NCBI RefSeq assembly: GCF_900142715.1
Contig: NZ_FRBX01000001.1
Span: 372,001-436,000 of the forward strand
Source: Flavobacterium pectinovorum
GTDB taxonomy: Bacteria; Bacteroidota; Bacteroidia; Flavobacteriales; Flavobacteriaceae
Reading direction: 5' to 3'
DNA length: 64,000 nucleotides
How positions within the stretch are numbered: position 1 is the stretch's first letter; the number at the start of each line of letters is the position of its first letter. Under the pieces are notes generated by a model that searched no databases, was not told the origin of the DNA, and worked only from the letters and a program-made list of their open reading frames with translations. Shown piece by piece: positions 35,781 through 44,065 of the stretch. The position numbers were made by a program, and so were the translations under genes.

Positions 35781-35860
35781 CCTAGCCCTGATAGAAGTGG
35801 AAATCCTTTTGTGAAGCTTAGCGGAACAAAAGATTGTAACGGATAACAGGAAACAGCTCC
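35781..35860 (+). ncRNA. Structured dispersed element upstream of prfA (possible RNA)
   Basis: The sequence CCTAGCCCTGATAGAAGTGG, an ATCCTTTTG arm, a variable loop, a CAAAAGATT arm, then GGATAACAGGAAACAGCTCC can fold into nested helices. The outer helix is AGC+CCTG (35784-35790) with CAGG+GCT (35847-35850, 35856-35858); the inner is CTTTTGT (35806-35812) with ACAAAAG (35826-35832), extended by AAT/ATT. I recall near-identical sequence in many Flavobacterium genomes, unverified here. It lies about 80 bp before the prfA -7 box. It may be an RNA, a repeat or an attenuator; strand is assumed from prfA. Confidence 0.45.
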
Positions 35861-35940
35861 AAAAAAATATTAAACTTATCTGTGAAATCACCATTAAAAA
35901 ACTCAAAAAATCAATAATAGAATTTTCAACAAAAATTTCG

Positions 35941-35948
35941 TAAATTTG
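35941..35948 (+). promoter_or_regulatory. Bacteroidota -7 box of prfA
   Basis: TAAATTTG fits TAnnTTTG exactly and lies 24 bp upstream of the prfA ATG. Confidence 0.5.
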
Positions 35949-35972
35949 CACTCCAATAAAAGGAATTAGAAA

Positions 35973-37049
35973 ATGTTAGATAGACTTCAAATAGTAAAAC
36001 AGCGTTTTGACGAGATTTCAGATTTGATTATCCAGCCGGATGTTATTTCTGATCAAAAACGTTATGTGCAATTGAATCAAGAGTACAAAAACCTGAAAGC
36101 ATTGGCTGAAAAGCGTGATGAATATGTGCTTTTGATGGCTAATATAGATGAGGCAAACGAAATTATTGCTGATGGAAGTGATGCAGATATGACCGAAATG
36201 GCCAAAATGCAATTGGACGAAGCAAAAGAAAGATTGCCGGAACTTGAGGAAGAAATCAAATTTATGTTGATTCCTAAAGATCCTGAAGATGCTAAAAACG
36301 TAATGGTCGAGATTCGTGCCGGAACGGGTGGGGATGAAGCGAGTATTTTTGCCGGAGATTTATTCAGAATGTATACTAAATATTGTGAAAATCAAGGCTG
36401 GAGAACTTCGGTTGTAGATATGAACGAAGGAACTTCAGGAGGTTTCAAAGAGGTAATTTTTGAGGTTTCGGGTGAAGATGTTTACGGAACTTTAAAATTT
36501 GAAGCCGGTGTTCACCGTGTTCAGCGTGTTCCTCAAACAGAAACGCAAGGTCGTGTGCATACATCTGCAGCAACAGTTATGGTTTTACCGGAAGCGGAAG
36601 AATTTGATGTACAAATTGATATGAACGATGTTCGTGTGGATTTCTTTTGTTCATCAGGACCTGGAGGACAATCGGTTAATACAACGAAATCTGCGGTACG
36701 TTTAACTCACATTCCAACCGGATTGGTGGCGCAATGTCAGGATCAGAAATCACAGCATAAAAACAAAGATAAAGCGTTGAACGTTTTACGTTCTCGTTTA
36801 TACGAACAGGAATTGGCTAAGAAAGAGGCCGAAGATGCTACAAAACGTACATCTCAGGTTAGTTCTGGTGACCGTTCGGCTAAGATTCGTACTTATAACT
36901 ACGCTCAGGGTCGTGTAACCGATCACAGAGTTGGTTTAACTTTATATGATTTAGGAAACATCATGAACGGTGATATCCAAAAAATTGTTGCCGAATTACA
37001 GTTGGTTAACAATATGGAGAAATTAAAAGAAGCGTCGGAGGTTTTCTAA
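35973..37049 (+). CDS. prfA: Peptide chain release factor 1
   Basis: The 358-residue class I release factor recognises UAA/UAG and triggers peptide release on the ribosome. The catalytic GGQ loop is at 231-233 ([12 protein letters not shown]). The N-terminal coiled helices, the central domain and the C-terminal region with [14 protein letters not shown] are complete. The anticodon-like PxT motif is in the expected region (PQTETQGR). Length is normal. It is followed by repeats and a very strong terminator. The stress cluster beyond separates it from pyrF, which neighbours prfA in some related genomes. Confidence 0.98.
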   Translation: MLDRLQIVKQRFDEISDLIIQPDVISDQKRYVQLNQEYKNLKALAEKRDEYVLLMANIDEANEIIADGSDADMTEMAKMQLDEAKERLPELEEEIKFMLIPKDPEDAKNVMVEIRAGTGGDEASIFAGDLFRMYTKYCENQGWRTSVVDMNEGTSGGFKEVIFEVSGEDVYGTLKFEAGVHRVQRVPQTETQGRVHTSAATVMVLPEAEEFDVQIDMNDVRVDFFCSSGPGGQSVNTTKSAVRLTHIPTGLVAQCQDQKSQHKNKDKALNVLRSRLYEQELAKKEAEDATKRTSQVSSGDRSAKIRTYNYAQGRVTDHRVGLTLYDLGNIMNGDIQKIVAELQLVNNMEKLKEASEVF

Positions 37050-37052
37050 AAA

Positions 37053-37231
37053 AGGTACAGAGGTTTAAAGGAACAAAGGTACAAAGGTTTAGAATCTGCC
37101 TTACGATTTAATAAAATTTAAAAAGGGACTGTTTCACTTGTGAAACAGTCCCTTTTTTATAAGATTCAAATCTGATAACTCAGCATCTTTGGCATCTTTG
37201 TACCTCTGAGCCTTTGCATCTTTGAACCTTT
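37053..37231. repeat. GGTACAAAGG-type inverted repeat around the prfA terminator
   Basis: The left arm is AGGTACAGAGGTTTAAAGGAAC... (37053-37092), built of CAAAGGTn units. The right arm is CATCTTTGTACCTCTGAGCC... (about 37177-37231). The prfA terminator lies in between. Same repeat style as at 52.6, 53.9 and 54.8 kb. Confidence 0.65.
37121..37158 (+). terminator. Terminator of prfA
   Basis: A perfect 17-bp stem (AAAAGGGACTGTTTCAC and complement) has a 2-base loop and a T-run. It is the strongest hairpin terminator in the window. Confidence 0.92.
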
Positions 37232-37415
37232 TAAGATATATAGTGAAGGATATTAACTGATTAACCGTTTGTTTATAAAACGTATAATCAAGTTAGATAC
37301 CTAAAAATACTCTCGTAAATTCAAAACATTTATATAGGTTAGAGTACATGTAAACACCATTTTTGATAATTATTTCATTTAACTTTTCCATGATACATAA
37401 TTTAAGGTTGTACAA
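37159..37415. other. Intergenic stretch without a gene
   Basis: Beyond the terminator lies the right half of the repeat pair (to 37231), then AT-rich sequence with no ORF or hairpin up to the minus-strand stop codon at 37416. Confidence 0.5.
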
Positions 37416-37808
37416 TTACTCTTGTGATGGTTCGTATTGTGATGGATCTTTATCTTCATGTGAAGATTCAGATTCATGAGGTTTTGAAACTAAATTGGTT
37501 ATAATCAATTGTATTACTGATCCGAATATGCTTTTAAACGCCGAATCGGATTTTCCTACTACTAATCTCTTTGCGAGATAACCAATTCCGATACTGATTG
37601 CCGATTGTGCCAAATGGCTTTTAACGCCAACTGCTTCATTGATTTCTTCAACTGTATTTCTAATCAGATTTAGCGGTTTCAGATTGTGCTTAATTTCTGC
37701 AACTTCATCTTTAATAGCGATCCAGTCCTGTTTTTGTTGCGCCTTTGTTTCAAGAATCATTTGTTCTAATCTGTCAACAGTAAAAATGTTTTCTTTAATG
37801 GTTCCCAT
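37416..37808 (-). CDS. Hypothetical soluble protein of the stress cluster
   Basis: The 130-residue protein begins with a helical segment (about 10-60; LEQMILETKAQQKQDW). A glycine-rich amphipathic stretch follows (SAISIGIGYLAKRLVVG) and a Glu/Ser/His-rich acidic tail. No signal peptide is evident. It begins 5 bp after the stop of the holin-like gene, so the two are cotranslated; proteins of this type commonly accompany holin-like and YtxH proteins in Bacteroidota stress loci. Function unknown. Confidence 0.7.
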   Translation of the reverse strand: MGTIKENIFTVDRLEQMILETKAQQKQDWIAIKDEVAEIKHNLKPLNLIRNTVEEINEAVGVKSHLAQSAISIGIGYLAKRLVVGKSDSAFKSIFGSVIQLIITNLVSKPHESESSHEDKDPSQYEPSQE

Positions 37809-37813
37809 AACAG

Positions 37814-38203
37814 TTAATTTAAAGCTTTGTCACTTTCGTTCGAATCAGTTTTAGTTTCTTTTAAAATGCTGGAAATAATCATATTTCCAATCGGTGTTTT
37901 TATTAGCGAATGTTGAAATGTGTTTAACACAATGGCAACAATCAGGTAAAATAACGCCAATATAAAAAAGCCGTAAGAATATTCTCCAAGTTGTTTTCCA
38001 ATCCATAAACTTATCCCAATATTAAGAAACAAGGTAAAAAATGCAACAACAGCACCAACGGCAATTTTAGATGTTAATGTTGAAAGAACATCTGCTGATG
38101 CAGATACCGTTTTAAGTTTGACTAATTCAATACTTGTTCTGGTATAATTTTCAGCTTTTTCAAAAATGTTTTCGTCGTCTCTTGTTGTTGCATTTGTTTC
38201 CAT
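37814..38203 (-). CDS. Phage-holin-like membrane protein of the stress cluster
   Basis: The 129-residue protein has a charged N-terminus, two hydrophobic helices (about 49-70 and 78-98) and a charged tail. It fits the Phage_holin_3_6 family of chromosomal membrane proteins, sometimes called competence/holin-like, that occur in stress operons with YtxH and similar genes. There are no phage genes nearby, so a lysis role is unlikely. It is followed 5 bp later by its soluble neighbour. Confidence 0.75.
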   Translation of the reverse strand: METNATTRDDENIFEKAENYTRTSIELVKLKTVSASADVLSTLTSKIAVGAVVAFFTLFLNIGISLWIGKQLGEYSYGFFILALFYLIVAIVLNTFQHSLIKTPIGNMIISSILKETKTDSNESDKALN

Positions 38204-38239
38204 GATAAAGGTATTTTATGATTTAAAAAATTCACTTTT

Positions 38240-38524
38240 TTAATAGTTCGTTTTCACAGCTTTAGCTTCATCTTTAACAGTGTTGAAGTCTTCTTTTACA
38301 GAATTGAATTTTGCTTTTCCTTCTTCGATAATATCTTTACCGTTTGAAGTAATAGTGCTTACAATTCCGTCAAATTTACCTTTTAGGTTATCTCCGTAAT
38401 CTTTTGATTTATCTTTTATTTTTTTTCTTGTTTCTGAACCTTTATCCGGTGCAAATAAAACTCCTAAAAATGCTCCCGCCGCTGCGGCTCCTAAAATTCC
38501 TAAAATTGTGCTACTAGTTTTCAT
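38240..38524 (-). CDS. YtxH-domain protein
   Basis: The 94-residue protein has one N-terminal glycine/alanine-rich helix (ILGILGAAAAGAFLGVLFAPDKGS), typical of the YtxH family, followed by KETRKKIKDKSKDYGD-type charged coil. It resembles B. subtilis general-stress protein YtxH. It lies 36 bp upstream of the holin-like gene and is part of the minus-strand stress cluster. It probably sits in the inner membrane with a cytoplasmic tail. Confidence 0.88.
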   Translation of the reverse strand: MKTSSTILGILGAAAAGAFLGVLFAPDKGSETRKKIKDKSKDYGDNLKGKFDGIVSTITSNGKDIIEEGKAKFNSVKEDFNTVKDEAKAVKTNY

Positions 38525-38574
38525 AATATTTGATTTAATGGATTAATGTATATTTAATTAATTGTTTGTGTTTT

Positions 38575-38727
38575 TTAAATTTCTCGACCTTTAATAAGTC
38601 TGAAAAGAATTGCAATAATGGCAATTACTAATAAAATGTGAATAATACTTCCGGCGCTGTAAACAAAGAACCCAAGGGCCCAAAGAATAACCAGAATCAC
38701 TGCGATTGTGTATAATAAATTTGACAT
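38575..38727 (-). CDS. lmo0937-family small membrane protein, 50 aa
   Basis: The frame reads from ATG at 38727 to TAA at 38575. The peptide begins MSNLLYTIAVILVILWALGF, has a second hydrophobic stretch (IIHILLVIAIIAILFRLIKG) and ends GREI. This fits the lmo0937 family of two-helix peptides, which often occur in stress loci with CsbD and YtxH. It lies between the YtxH gene (50 bp) and the outer-membrane barrel gene (40 bp). Confidence 0.85.
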   Translation of the reverse strand: MSNLLYTIAVILVILWALGFFVYSAGSIIHILLVIAIIAILFRLIKGREI

Positions 38728-38767
38728 GGTCTTATTATTTATGGTTAATAATTAATTGATTTGTTTT

Positions 38768-39415
38768 TTAATTTAATTTGTATGATAAGTAAACAGACAG
38801 GTTACTGTTTTTTGTATCCGGGAATGTATAAGTTTGTCCTGCAACAGTTCTTTCTTTACCAATAGTTGTTAAACCATAGTTGTAACGAACACCAATACTT
38901 ATTGGGCTAAAGTCAACTCCAACACCTGCTACGATACCAGCATCGAATTTGTTTAAGTCATCTGTGTCAATATCTTCGTCAAATTCAGCAGATCCGTCTC
39001 CGGTAAGTTTAGAACTTACTAAATAAGATGCATATCCACCAGCCTGAAGGTTAAAGTTTTTAGTGATATTAACTCTAACTAATAAAGGAACTTCGATATA
39101 GTTTAATTTAAATTTTGCGTCTCCACTTACAAGCTCATTGTTATATTCTAACTTAGAACCTCTTGTGGTAAATAAAACCTCTGGTTGAATAGCGACAAAA
39201 TCTGATATTGGTAATGTGGCATAAACACCGGCATTAAAACCATACAGAATATTTTCGTCAGTTGCTTCATCGTCGTCTGATAAAAAATTAGACATATTAA
39301 AACCTCCTTTTACACCAAACTCGGTTGTAACATTTTCGTCCTGAGCGTGTAGTACTCCAAAAGAAGCGGTCATAAATAGGACTAAGGCGCATAATAAATT
39401 TGATTGCATTTTCAT
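38768..39415 (-). CDS. Outer-membrane beta-barrel protein (PorT/OMP_b-brl type)
   Basis: The 215-residue product has a signal peptide (about 1-24, ending LHAQ). Eight-stranded barrel features follow: EFGVKGGFNMSNF, then IQPEVLFTTRGSKLEY, LNYIEVPLLVRVN, and a C-terminal strand ending SVYLSYKLN. The IQPEvl-ytrkG and lnYieiPlll motifs are typical of the Bacteroidota porin-like outer membrane beta-barrel family. It may act as a small structural or receptor protein in the stressed envelope. It lies in the minus-strand stress cluster. Confidence 0.88.
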   Translation of the reverse strand: MKMQSNLLCALVLFMTASFGVLHAQDENVTTEFGVKGGFNMSNFLSDDDEATDENILYGFNAGVYATLPISDFVAIQPEVLFTTRGSKLEYNNELVSGDAKFKLNYIEVPLLVRVNITKNFNLQAGGYASYLVSSKLTGDGSAEFDEDIDTDDLNKFDAGIVAGVGVDFSPISIGVRYNYGLTTIGKERTVAGQTYTFPDTKNSNLSVYLSYKLN

Positions 39416-39455
39416 AATTGTGATTAATTTAGGTTAATGATTGCTCTAAAGGCAT

Positions 39456-40022
39456 TTAATTAATTTGTTGTTTAATTTGTTCAGTTTCTCTCAAAAGCTG
39501 ATACATTTCTGGCAAATAATGCAATACTAATTTCAAAATCACTTCGTCATTTGTTTCTTTAGAAACTGATTCTAATGCTTCAATTTGTTCGTTTAATGAT
39601 TCTAATAATGAATCCAGATAAACTCCATCAAAGCTGGCAGCATTTGTATCAGTTAACTTATATAATTCCAGTTTACTGGAGTTGTTTATTTCGGTAACAA
39701 TCACCAGCCTTTTATTGGCTATTTTTGCTATATCCCTTAACAAATTATTTTGGTGATTTTCAATTTTCCTGCTTAATTGCTTTATAACACTTTTTGAAGT
39801 TTTTTGTTCTGCAATCTGACTTTTAGAAATAATAGCTTTACTTAAATTTGCCGTCGCAATAAAAAAATAAGCTTCCATTTGCTCTCTGTCATTTGTATTA
39901 AAAGCTTCGTTTTTAAAGTTACTTTCTATTAGATTATTTTTATTGCAAGACGTGTTGCAAAGGATAATTATTAAAAAGAATATTTTTAAAAATGTTGCTC
40001 TCAATATGGGCATTGCTTTCAT
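39456..40022 (-). CDS. DUF4142-like lipoprotein
   Basis: The 188-residue product has a lipoprotein signal peptide with Cys at residue 26 (CNTSC). The mature part is four long helices with the layout of DUF4142 (a ferritin-like four-helix bundle), including FFIATANLSKAIISKSQIAEQK, SFDGVYLDSLLESLNEQ and LLRETEQIKQQIN. The first helix of the signal is longer than usual, and a start at the second Met (MPILRA) is possible. Function is unknown; it is often in stress loci. Confidence 0.75.
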   Translation of the reverse strand: MKAMPILRATFLKIFFLIIILCNTSCNKNNLIESNFKNEAFNTNDREQMEAYFFIATANLSKAIISKSQIAEQKTSKSVIKQLSRKIENHQNNLLRDIAKIANKRLVIVTEINNSSKLELYKLTDTNAASFDGVYLDSLLESLNEQIEALESVSKETNDEVILKLVLHYLPEMYQLLRETEQIKQQIN

Positions 40023-40087
40023 TAATTACTTGTTAAAGTATTACATTACAAAGATGCTAACGAATGAAGCGTTTTGCTTTACAGCAT

Positions 40088-40138
40088 AAAAAAGAAACGT
40101 TATATAATTCCCATAATGGATTTATATAACGTTTTTTA
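40088..40138 (-). terminator. Terminator after the histidine-kinase gene
   Basis: A 13-bp stem (AAACGTTATATAA and complement) with a ~14-base loop is followed by CTTTTTT on the minus strand. It is about 20 bp after the kinase stop codon and separates it from the DUF4142 gene. Confidence 0.85.
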
Positions 40139-40156
40139 TGTAGTTTTTTGGAAGTT

Positions 40157-41941
40157 TTATTCTGGTAGAAACACAGTAAATACAGAGCCTTTCCCTAAGA
40201 TGCTGTCAGCAGTAATATGACCTTTATGGTTCTCGACAATTTTTTTGCAAATCGCTAAACCAATTCCTGTTCCCGGGTAATCTGTTTTAGAATGCAAACG
40301 CTGAAATAAAATAAAGATGGTTTCTTTAAACTGAGAATCAAATCCCATTCCGTTATCAGAAAAAGTTATCTTATAGAATTTCTTACTATTTGGTTCTAAT
40401 AAATCAGGATAATCTTTTGATGAAACTTTTTCGGTCACAATATCAATTTCCGGTCGAATATCAGGCTTACTGTATTTTAAGGAATTTCCAATCAGGTTGA
40501 TAAAAAGCTGTTCGATTTGATACGGAATAACATCGAGCTTCGGTAATTTTGAAACCGTAATGGTTGCTTTTTTCTCGTCAATGATTTCAGTTAATTCAGA
40601 TTTGGCATTTTCGAGTAATTCGTTCAAATTCGATTTTATGAATTCCTTTTTAGTAGTATTCGTTCTCGAGAATAAAAGTAAATCGTCTATTAAAACACGC
40701 ATTCTTTTTGCCGAAACTTCAATCTTACTAATATAATCTTTGGCGCTATCTGATAAAACAGCTTTATCTGCATCAGAAACCCTTGAAATAAAGGTTTGAA
40801 TTTTTCGAAGAGGTTCCTGTAAATCATGACTTGCCACATGATTAAAAGACGCAAGTTCCTGATTGCTTTTTTCCAGTTCTCTATTACGTTCCTGAAGTTC
40901 TATGTTTAATAAATGCTCGTCGGTAATATCAAAATTGATTCCGAGCAAAATCTGGCTTCCTTGCTGATCGGTCAATAATTTTCCTGTCGATTTAAAATAT
41001 CTTATTTCATTATTTGGAAGCGTAATCTTATAGTAAATAAAAGGTAATTGTTTTTTATTGACAATTCCTTCCATAGATTTTGCCACAGCCTCTTTATCAT
41101 CCGGGTGTACAAAATTTAAAAAAGTATCTTTTTCGGGAACAAAAGCATTTGGTTTAAAACCTAATAAACGATATTGATTATCTGAATAATCGATTTTATT
41201 AAGATCAAGATCCCATTGCCAGGTGCTGAATTTACCAATAACCTCAGACTCGGCCATTAATCGGGAAGAAATCAAAAGTTTTTTGTTGAATATTTTTAAT
41301 CGTTTAATGTCTTTGCTGATTTGTCTATAAGAAAGAATAATAAAGATTAATGCGGTTAAAAATAGTGAAATAGAGAAAACAGGACTTAAAGAAATTTCCT
41401 GATCGTATATTTTTAATCTTTTTTGCTGGTATCTTTTTTCGATATCATTCATTTCATCAACCTGAAAACGAATGTTATCCATTAAAATTCGTCCGCCAAA
41501 CATATGATTGTCGAGTTTTCTTTTATCATATGTTTGTGGATTGCTGTATTTAAAACAGTTTTCGAATGAAGTAAAACGCTGTGTAATAAGCCCGAATAAT
41601 TTTTGAAGGTTTTTTTGTTGCTTCGGATTATCGGCTGTAAGTTTTTTTAATGTAATAAATGAAGTATTTACCTTGTCGCGAGAATAAATATAAGGAGTTA
41701 AAAAACGGCCGTTACGTGTTATTATATAGCCACGCTGTCCCGTTTCGGCATCCTTTATCGCCGACATTAACCGCTCTAATTGAATGTTTATTTCATAAGT
41801 ATGCATTACAAGTTTACTGGATTCGTTTAAATCCTGGTTGTGTTTGTAAGCAATTGAGGAAAGAAATAACAGAATGAAAACTGCGATTACAAAAATAACT
41901 CTCAATGAGTTTGAAGAATTAAACTTGGGTATCCATTTCAT
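40157..41941 (-). CDS. CHASE3-PAS sensor histidine kinase
   Basis: The 594-residue inner-membrane kinase has TM1 (about 13-32), a CHASE3 sensor domain (about 40-185; LMSAIKDAETGQRGYIITR) and TM2 (about 188-208). A PAS domain follows (about 235-345), then HisKA with the phosphorylatable His at H372 (ASHDLQEPLRK). The HATPase_c domain covers about 475-594: N box with NLIGNSLKYS, DNGMGF, GTGIGLAI and GKGSVF. It is complete. A receiver-only response regulator gene ends 9 bp upstream, so the pair forms an operon. The signal sensed is unknown, but the neighbouring genes suggest stress. Confidence 0.93.
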   Translation of the reverse strand: MKWIPKFNSSNSLRVIFVIAVFILLFLSSIAYKHNQDLNESSKLVMHTYEINIQLERLMSAIKDAETGQRGYIITRNGRFLTPYIYSRDKVNTSFITLKKLTADNPKQQKNLQKLFGLITQRFTSFENCFKYSNPQTYDKRKLDNHMFGGRILMDNIRFQVDEMNDIEKRYQQKRLKIYDQEISLSPVFSISLFLTALIFIILSYRQISKDIKRLKIFNKKLLISSRLMAESEVIGKFSTWQWDLDLNKIDYSDNQYRLLGFKPNAFVPEKDTFLNFVHPDDKEAVAKSMEGIVNKKQLPFIYYKITLPNNEIRYFKSTGKLLTDQQGSQILLGINFDITDEHLLNIELQERNRELEKSNQELASFNHVASHDLQEPLRKIQTFISRVSDADKAVLSDSAKDYISKIEVSAKRMRVLIDDLLLFSRTNTTKKEFIKSNLNELLENAKSELTEIIDEKKATITVSKLPKLDVIPYQIEQLFINLIGNSLKYSKPDIRPEIDIVTEKVSSKDYPDLLEPNSKKFYKITFSDNGMGFDSQFKETIFILFQRLHSKTDYPGTGIGLAICKKIVENHKGHITADSILGKGSVFTVFLPE

Positions 41942-41950
41942 TAAGCATTA

Positions 41951-42400
41951 TTATTTTAGGCGCAACAGGAAATTATCACGATTTAAACCAGACGTGTGAT
42001 AGTGCCAATTTAACGTCACGACTTCATTAATAATTTTCTTTAAAGTGTTAAAATCACTTGGCTTTTTAATATAAATATTAGCTCCTTCAATAAAAGTGTC
42101 TTCTATATCCTCTTCAGACGATGAGGTAGAATAAATGGCAATAATTATATTTTTAAGATGTTCGGTTTTTTTAATTTCGATCAAACATTCTTTTCCTGTT
42201 TTTTTAGGCATGTTCAAATCCAGAAATAAAATATCAGGCAATTTTACATCCGGTTGCATTAAATGTTCCATTAATTGAAGACCATCATGAACAAATGTTA
42301 CTTTGGTTTGCACTCTTACTTCTTCAAAGGCATCTTTAAAGAAAAGGCGGTCGTCTTCATCGTCATCAGCGAGTAAAATGTGTAATGCGTTTTTTTGCAT
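41951..42400 (-). CDS. Receiver-only response regulator (Rcp1-like)
   Basis: The 149-residue protein is a single receiver domain. Acidic pocket residues are in LLADDDEDDR (D12-D14), the phosphoacceptor Asp is D61 (LFLDLNMPKKTGKE), and the conserved Lys is in IKKPSDF. It lacks an output domain. The KKTGKECL pattern is usual for Rcp1-like receivers that pair with light- or stress-sensing kinases. It is followed 9 bp later by the CHASE3 kinase gene. It may act as a phosphorelay intermediate. Confidence 0.92.
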   Translation of the reverse strand: MQKNALHILLADDDEDDRLFFKDAFEEVRVQTKVTFVHDGLQLMEHLMQPDVKLPDILFLDLNMPKKTGKECLIEIKKTEHLKNIIIAIYSTSSSEEDIEDTFIEGANIYIKKPSDFNTLKKIINEVVTLNWHYHTSGLNRDNFLLRLK

Positions 42401-42429
42401 CGAATTAGTGGGTTTATTGGTTGTGTATT

Positions 42430-42981
42430 TTATTTTAAATTCTCTCTTCTTTTTTTAATAATTCTCTGAAAAGCCGAAGGAGTTATTCCTGTTGTGTTTT
42501 TAAACTGGGTACTTAAATGAGCAACACTCGAATAATTAAGTAAAAAAGCAATTTCGGTTAAACTCATTTCATTGACTAGCATCAATTGTTTGGCTCTTTC
42601 TATCTTTTGCAAAATAATAAAATTTTCGATAGAAGAATAAGTTACTTCCGAAAATACATTAGATAAATAACCGTAACTATGATTTAATTTCTCTGCCAAA
42701 AATACAGAACTTTTAAAATTATTATTGTCATCCATGTAAACAAGCTCAATAATAGCGTCTTTAATTTTTTGAACTAAAACGCTTTTTTGGTTTTCAACAA
42801 CTTCAAAACCAAATGGGCTTAAATCATTTTTTAAAGTTTCCAGCGCTTCAACACTCAGATTTTCATCTAGTTCAATTTCGCCAAAACCTAATGTGGTAAA
42901 ATTCATGTTTTGTTCTTCTAATTTTTGCTTTAAAAATAGAGAACAAATTGTGTTGATGTCAAACTTTATAAATAGTTTCAT
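42430..42981 (-). CDS. AraC regulator with degenerate HMA-like N-terminus
   Basis: The 183-residue protein has a C-terminal AraC helix-turn-helix pair (about 95-180; KLNHSYGYLSNVFSEV, then MSLTEIAFLLNYSSVAHLSTQFKNTTG). The N-terminal ~65 residues have the beta-alpha-beta fold pattern of a heavy-metal-associated (HMA) domain. In related flavobacterial AraC proteins recalled by me, that region holds a CxxC metal site near residues 10 and 13. Here residue 10 is Asn and only C13 remains, so metal binding is probably lost. It lies 29 bp upstream of the response-regulator gene and is likely in the same operon. Confidence 0.85.
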   Translation of the reverse strand: MKLFIKFDINTICSLFLKQKLEEQNMNFTTLGFGEIELDENLSVEALETLKNDLSPFGFEVVENQKSVLVQKIKDAIIELVYMDDNNNFKSSVFLAEKLNHSYGYLSNVFSEVTYSSIENFIILQKIERAKQLMLVNEMSLTEIAFLLNYSSVAHLSTQFKNTTGITPSAFQRIIKKRRENLK

Positions 42982-43083
42982 AGGATCGAAATAGGGTTAA
43001 AGATAGTTAAATTTTTTGGACTTTTTGTTGAGTTTACAGATTTAAGTGAAATTTATTTGTCAATTCGTTCACTGAGCTAATCA

Positions 43084-43120
43084 AAAAAATACCGTCTAAG
43101 TTTAAAAAATTAGACGGTAT
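43084..43120 (-). terminator. Terminator of the csbD-like gene
   Basis: A stem ATACCGTCTA/TAGACGGTAT with a T-run on the minus strand lies about 21 bp past the CsbD stop codon. Confidence 0.85.
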
Positions 43121-43140
43121 CTTGATTGGGTCAAAAAGGA

Positions 43141-43326
43141 TTACAAATCCGATAACATTTGATGAAATTCTTCTTTAGTTTTACCTAATTTTTGCTGAAG
43201 TTTTCCGTACATTTCGTCTTCTTTACCTTCAGCATACATCAAATCATCATCTGTCAGATCAGCGTATTTTTGTTTTAATTTCCCTTTTAACTCATTCCAG
43301 TTTCCTTTTATCTCTGTCGTATTCAT
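43141..43326 (-). CDS. CsbD-family stress protein
   Basis: The 61-residue hydrophilic protein matches CsbD: it begins with the [14 protein letters not shown] motif, then [15 protein letters not shown] and a helical end. CsbD-like proteins are small abundant general-stress proteins. The gene has its own terminator and lies 105 bp after the Dps gene on the same strand, at the head of the stress cluster. Confidence 0.93.
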   Translation of the reverse strand: MNTTEIKGNWNELKGKLKQKYADLTDDDLMYAEGKEDEMYGKLQQKLGKTKEEFHQMLSDL

Positions 43327-43431
43327 GATAGTTTTATTTAGTAATTTATAGTATTGTAAAGTTGCAAATTAATCCATAACGATGTGTTATATCCATTTTT
43401 AGGATTGTTGCATAATTCACATTTTTAAGCT

Positions 43432-43905
43432 TTAAACCTGATAACGACGTAAAATCCAGGCCATTTTTTCGTGTTGTTGTAATAAACCTGTAATAAAATC
43501 AGCAGATCCTATATCGTTATTATCATTCTCAAAAACCGGAATATAGTCTCTAAATTCTGTAACTAATTGTTCGTGGTTTTCTAAAAGTTCTTCCAGCATG
43601 TTTTTTTGTGAAGCGTATTCTTTTGGAGATTCTTTTAAGGTAGAGTTTTCAATAAATTCCTTCATTGTTCCAATAGTTTTTTCTCCAAGTTGACTAATGC
43701 GTTCAGCAACCTCATCAATGTTGTTTTCTAAAACGCGGTATTGGTCCTCAAATAATTTATGCAATTCCATAAAACTGTTTCCTGAAATATTCCAGTGAAA
43801 TTTTCTGGTTTTTACATATAAGGTCATTTCGTTAGATAAAATCGTGGCTAATATACTTGTACTTTTCTTTAAACTTTTTGGCGTAATTCCAATATTTGGG
43901 CTCAT
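43432..43905 (-). CDS. dps: Dps-family DNA-protection ferritin
   Basis: The 157-residue ferritin-like protein forms dodecamers, oxidises and stores Fe(II) with H2O2 and coats DNA in stationary phase. The ferroxidase signature at the dimer interface is present: KTRKFHWNISG (H37), then FMELHKLFEDQY (H49, D54) and ENNIDEVAERI. The four helices are complete. A good TAATTTTG -7 box lies 25 bp upstream. The neighbouring CsbD, kinase and YtxH genes make a stress-response setting. Confidence 0.96.
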   Translation of the reverse strand: MSPNIGITPKSLKKSTSILATILSNEMTLYVKTRKFHWNISGNSFMELHKLFEDQYRVLENNIDEVAERISQLGEKTIGTMKEFIENSTLKESPKEYASQKNMLEELLENHEQLVTEFRDYIPVFENDNNDIGSADFITGLLQQHEKMAWILRRYQV

Positions 43906-43929
43906 AATCCTTTTATTTTAGGTTTAGGC

Positions 43930-43937
43930 CAAAATTA
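43930..43937 (-). promoter_or_regulatory. Bacteroidota -7 box of dps
   Basis: On the minus strand TAATTTTG fits TAnnTTTG and lies 24 bp before the dps ATG. Confidence 0.5.
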
Positions 43938-44027
43938 AAAAATACACTAAGTTTTTTATTTACATAATTTATTAAAGATGTTACATGAATTCAATGTTAG
44001 CATAACATAATAACAAATCTATTGTTG

Positions 44028-44035
44028 TAGTTTTG
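44028..44035 (+). promoter_or_regulatory. Bacteroidota -7 box of the DUF5723-OmpA gene
   Basis: TAGTTTTG fits TAnnTTTG and lies 30 bp before the ATG at 44066. Confidence 0.45.
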
Positions 44036-44065
44036 CCGCCAACTAAATTTTAAACCAAATTCTAA

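Noticed and set aside
35730..35951. A 73-residue minus-strand frame upstream of prfA
   Set aside because: It overlaps the structured dispersed element and the prfA promoter, has no leader, and reads as low-complexity translated repeat.
37814..38203. Holin-like protein as evidence for a prophage
   Set aside because: No capsid, integrase, lysin or terminase genes are near; the family is common in chromosomal stress operons.
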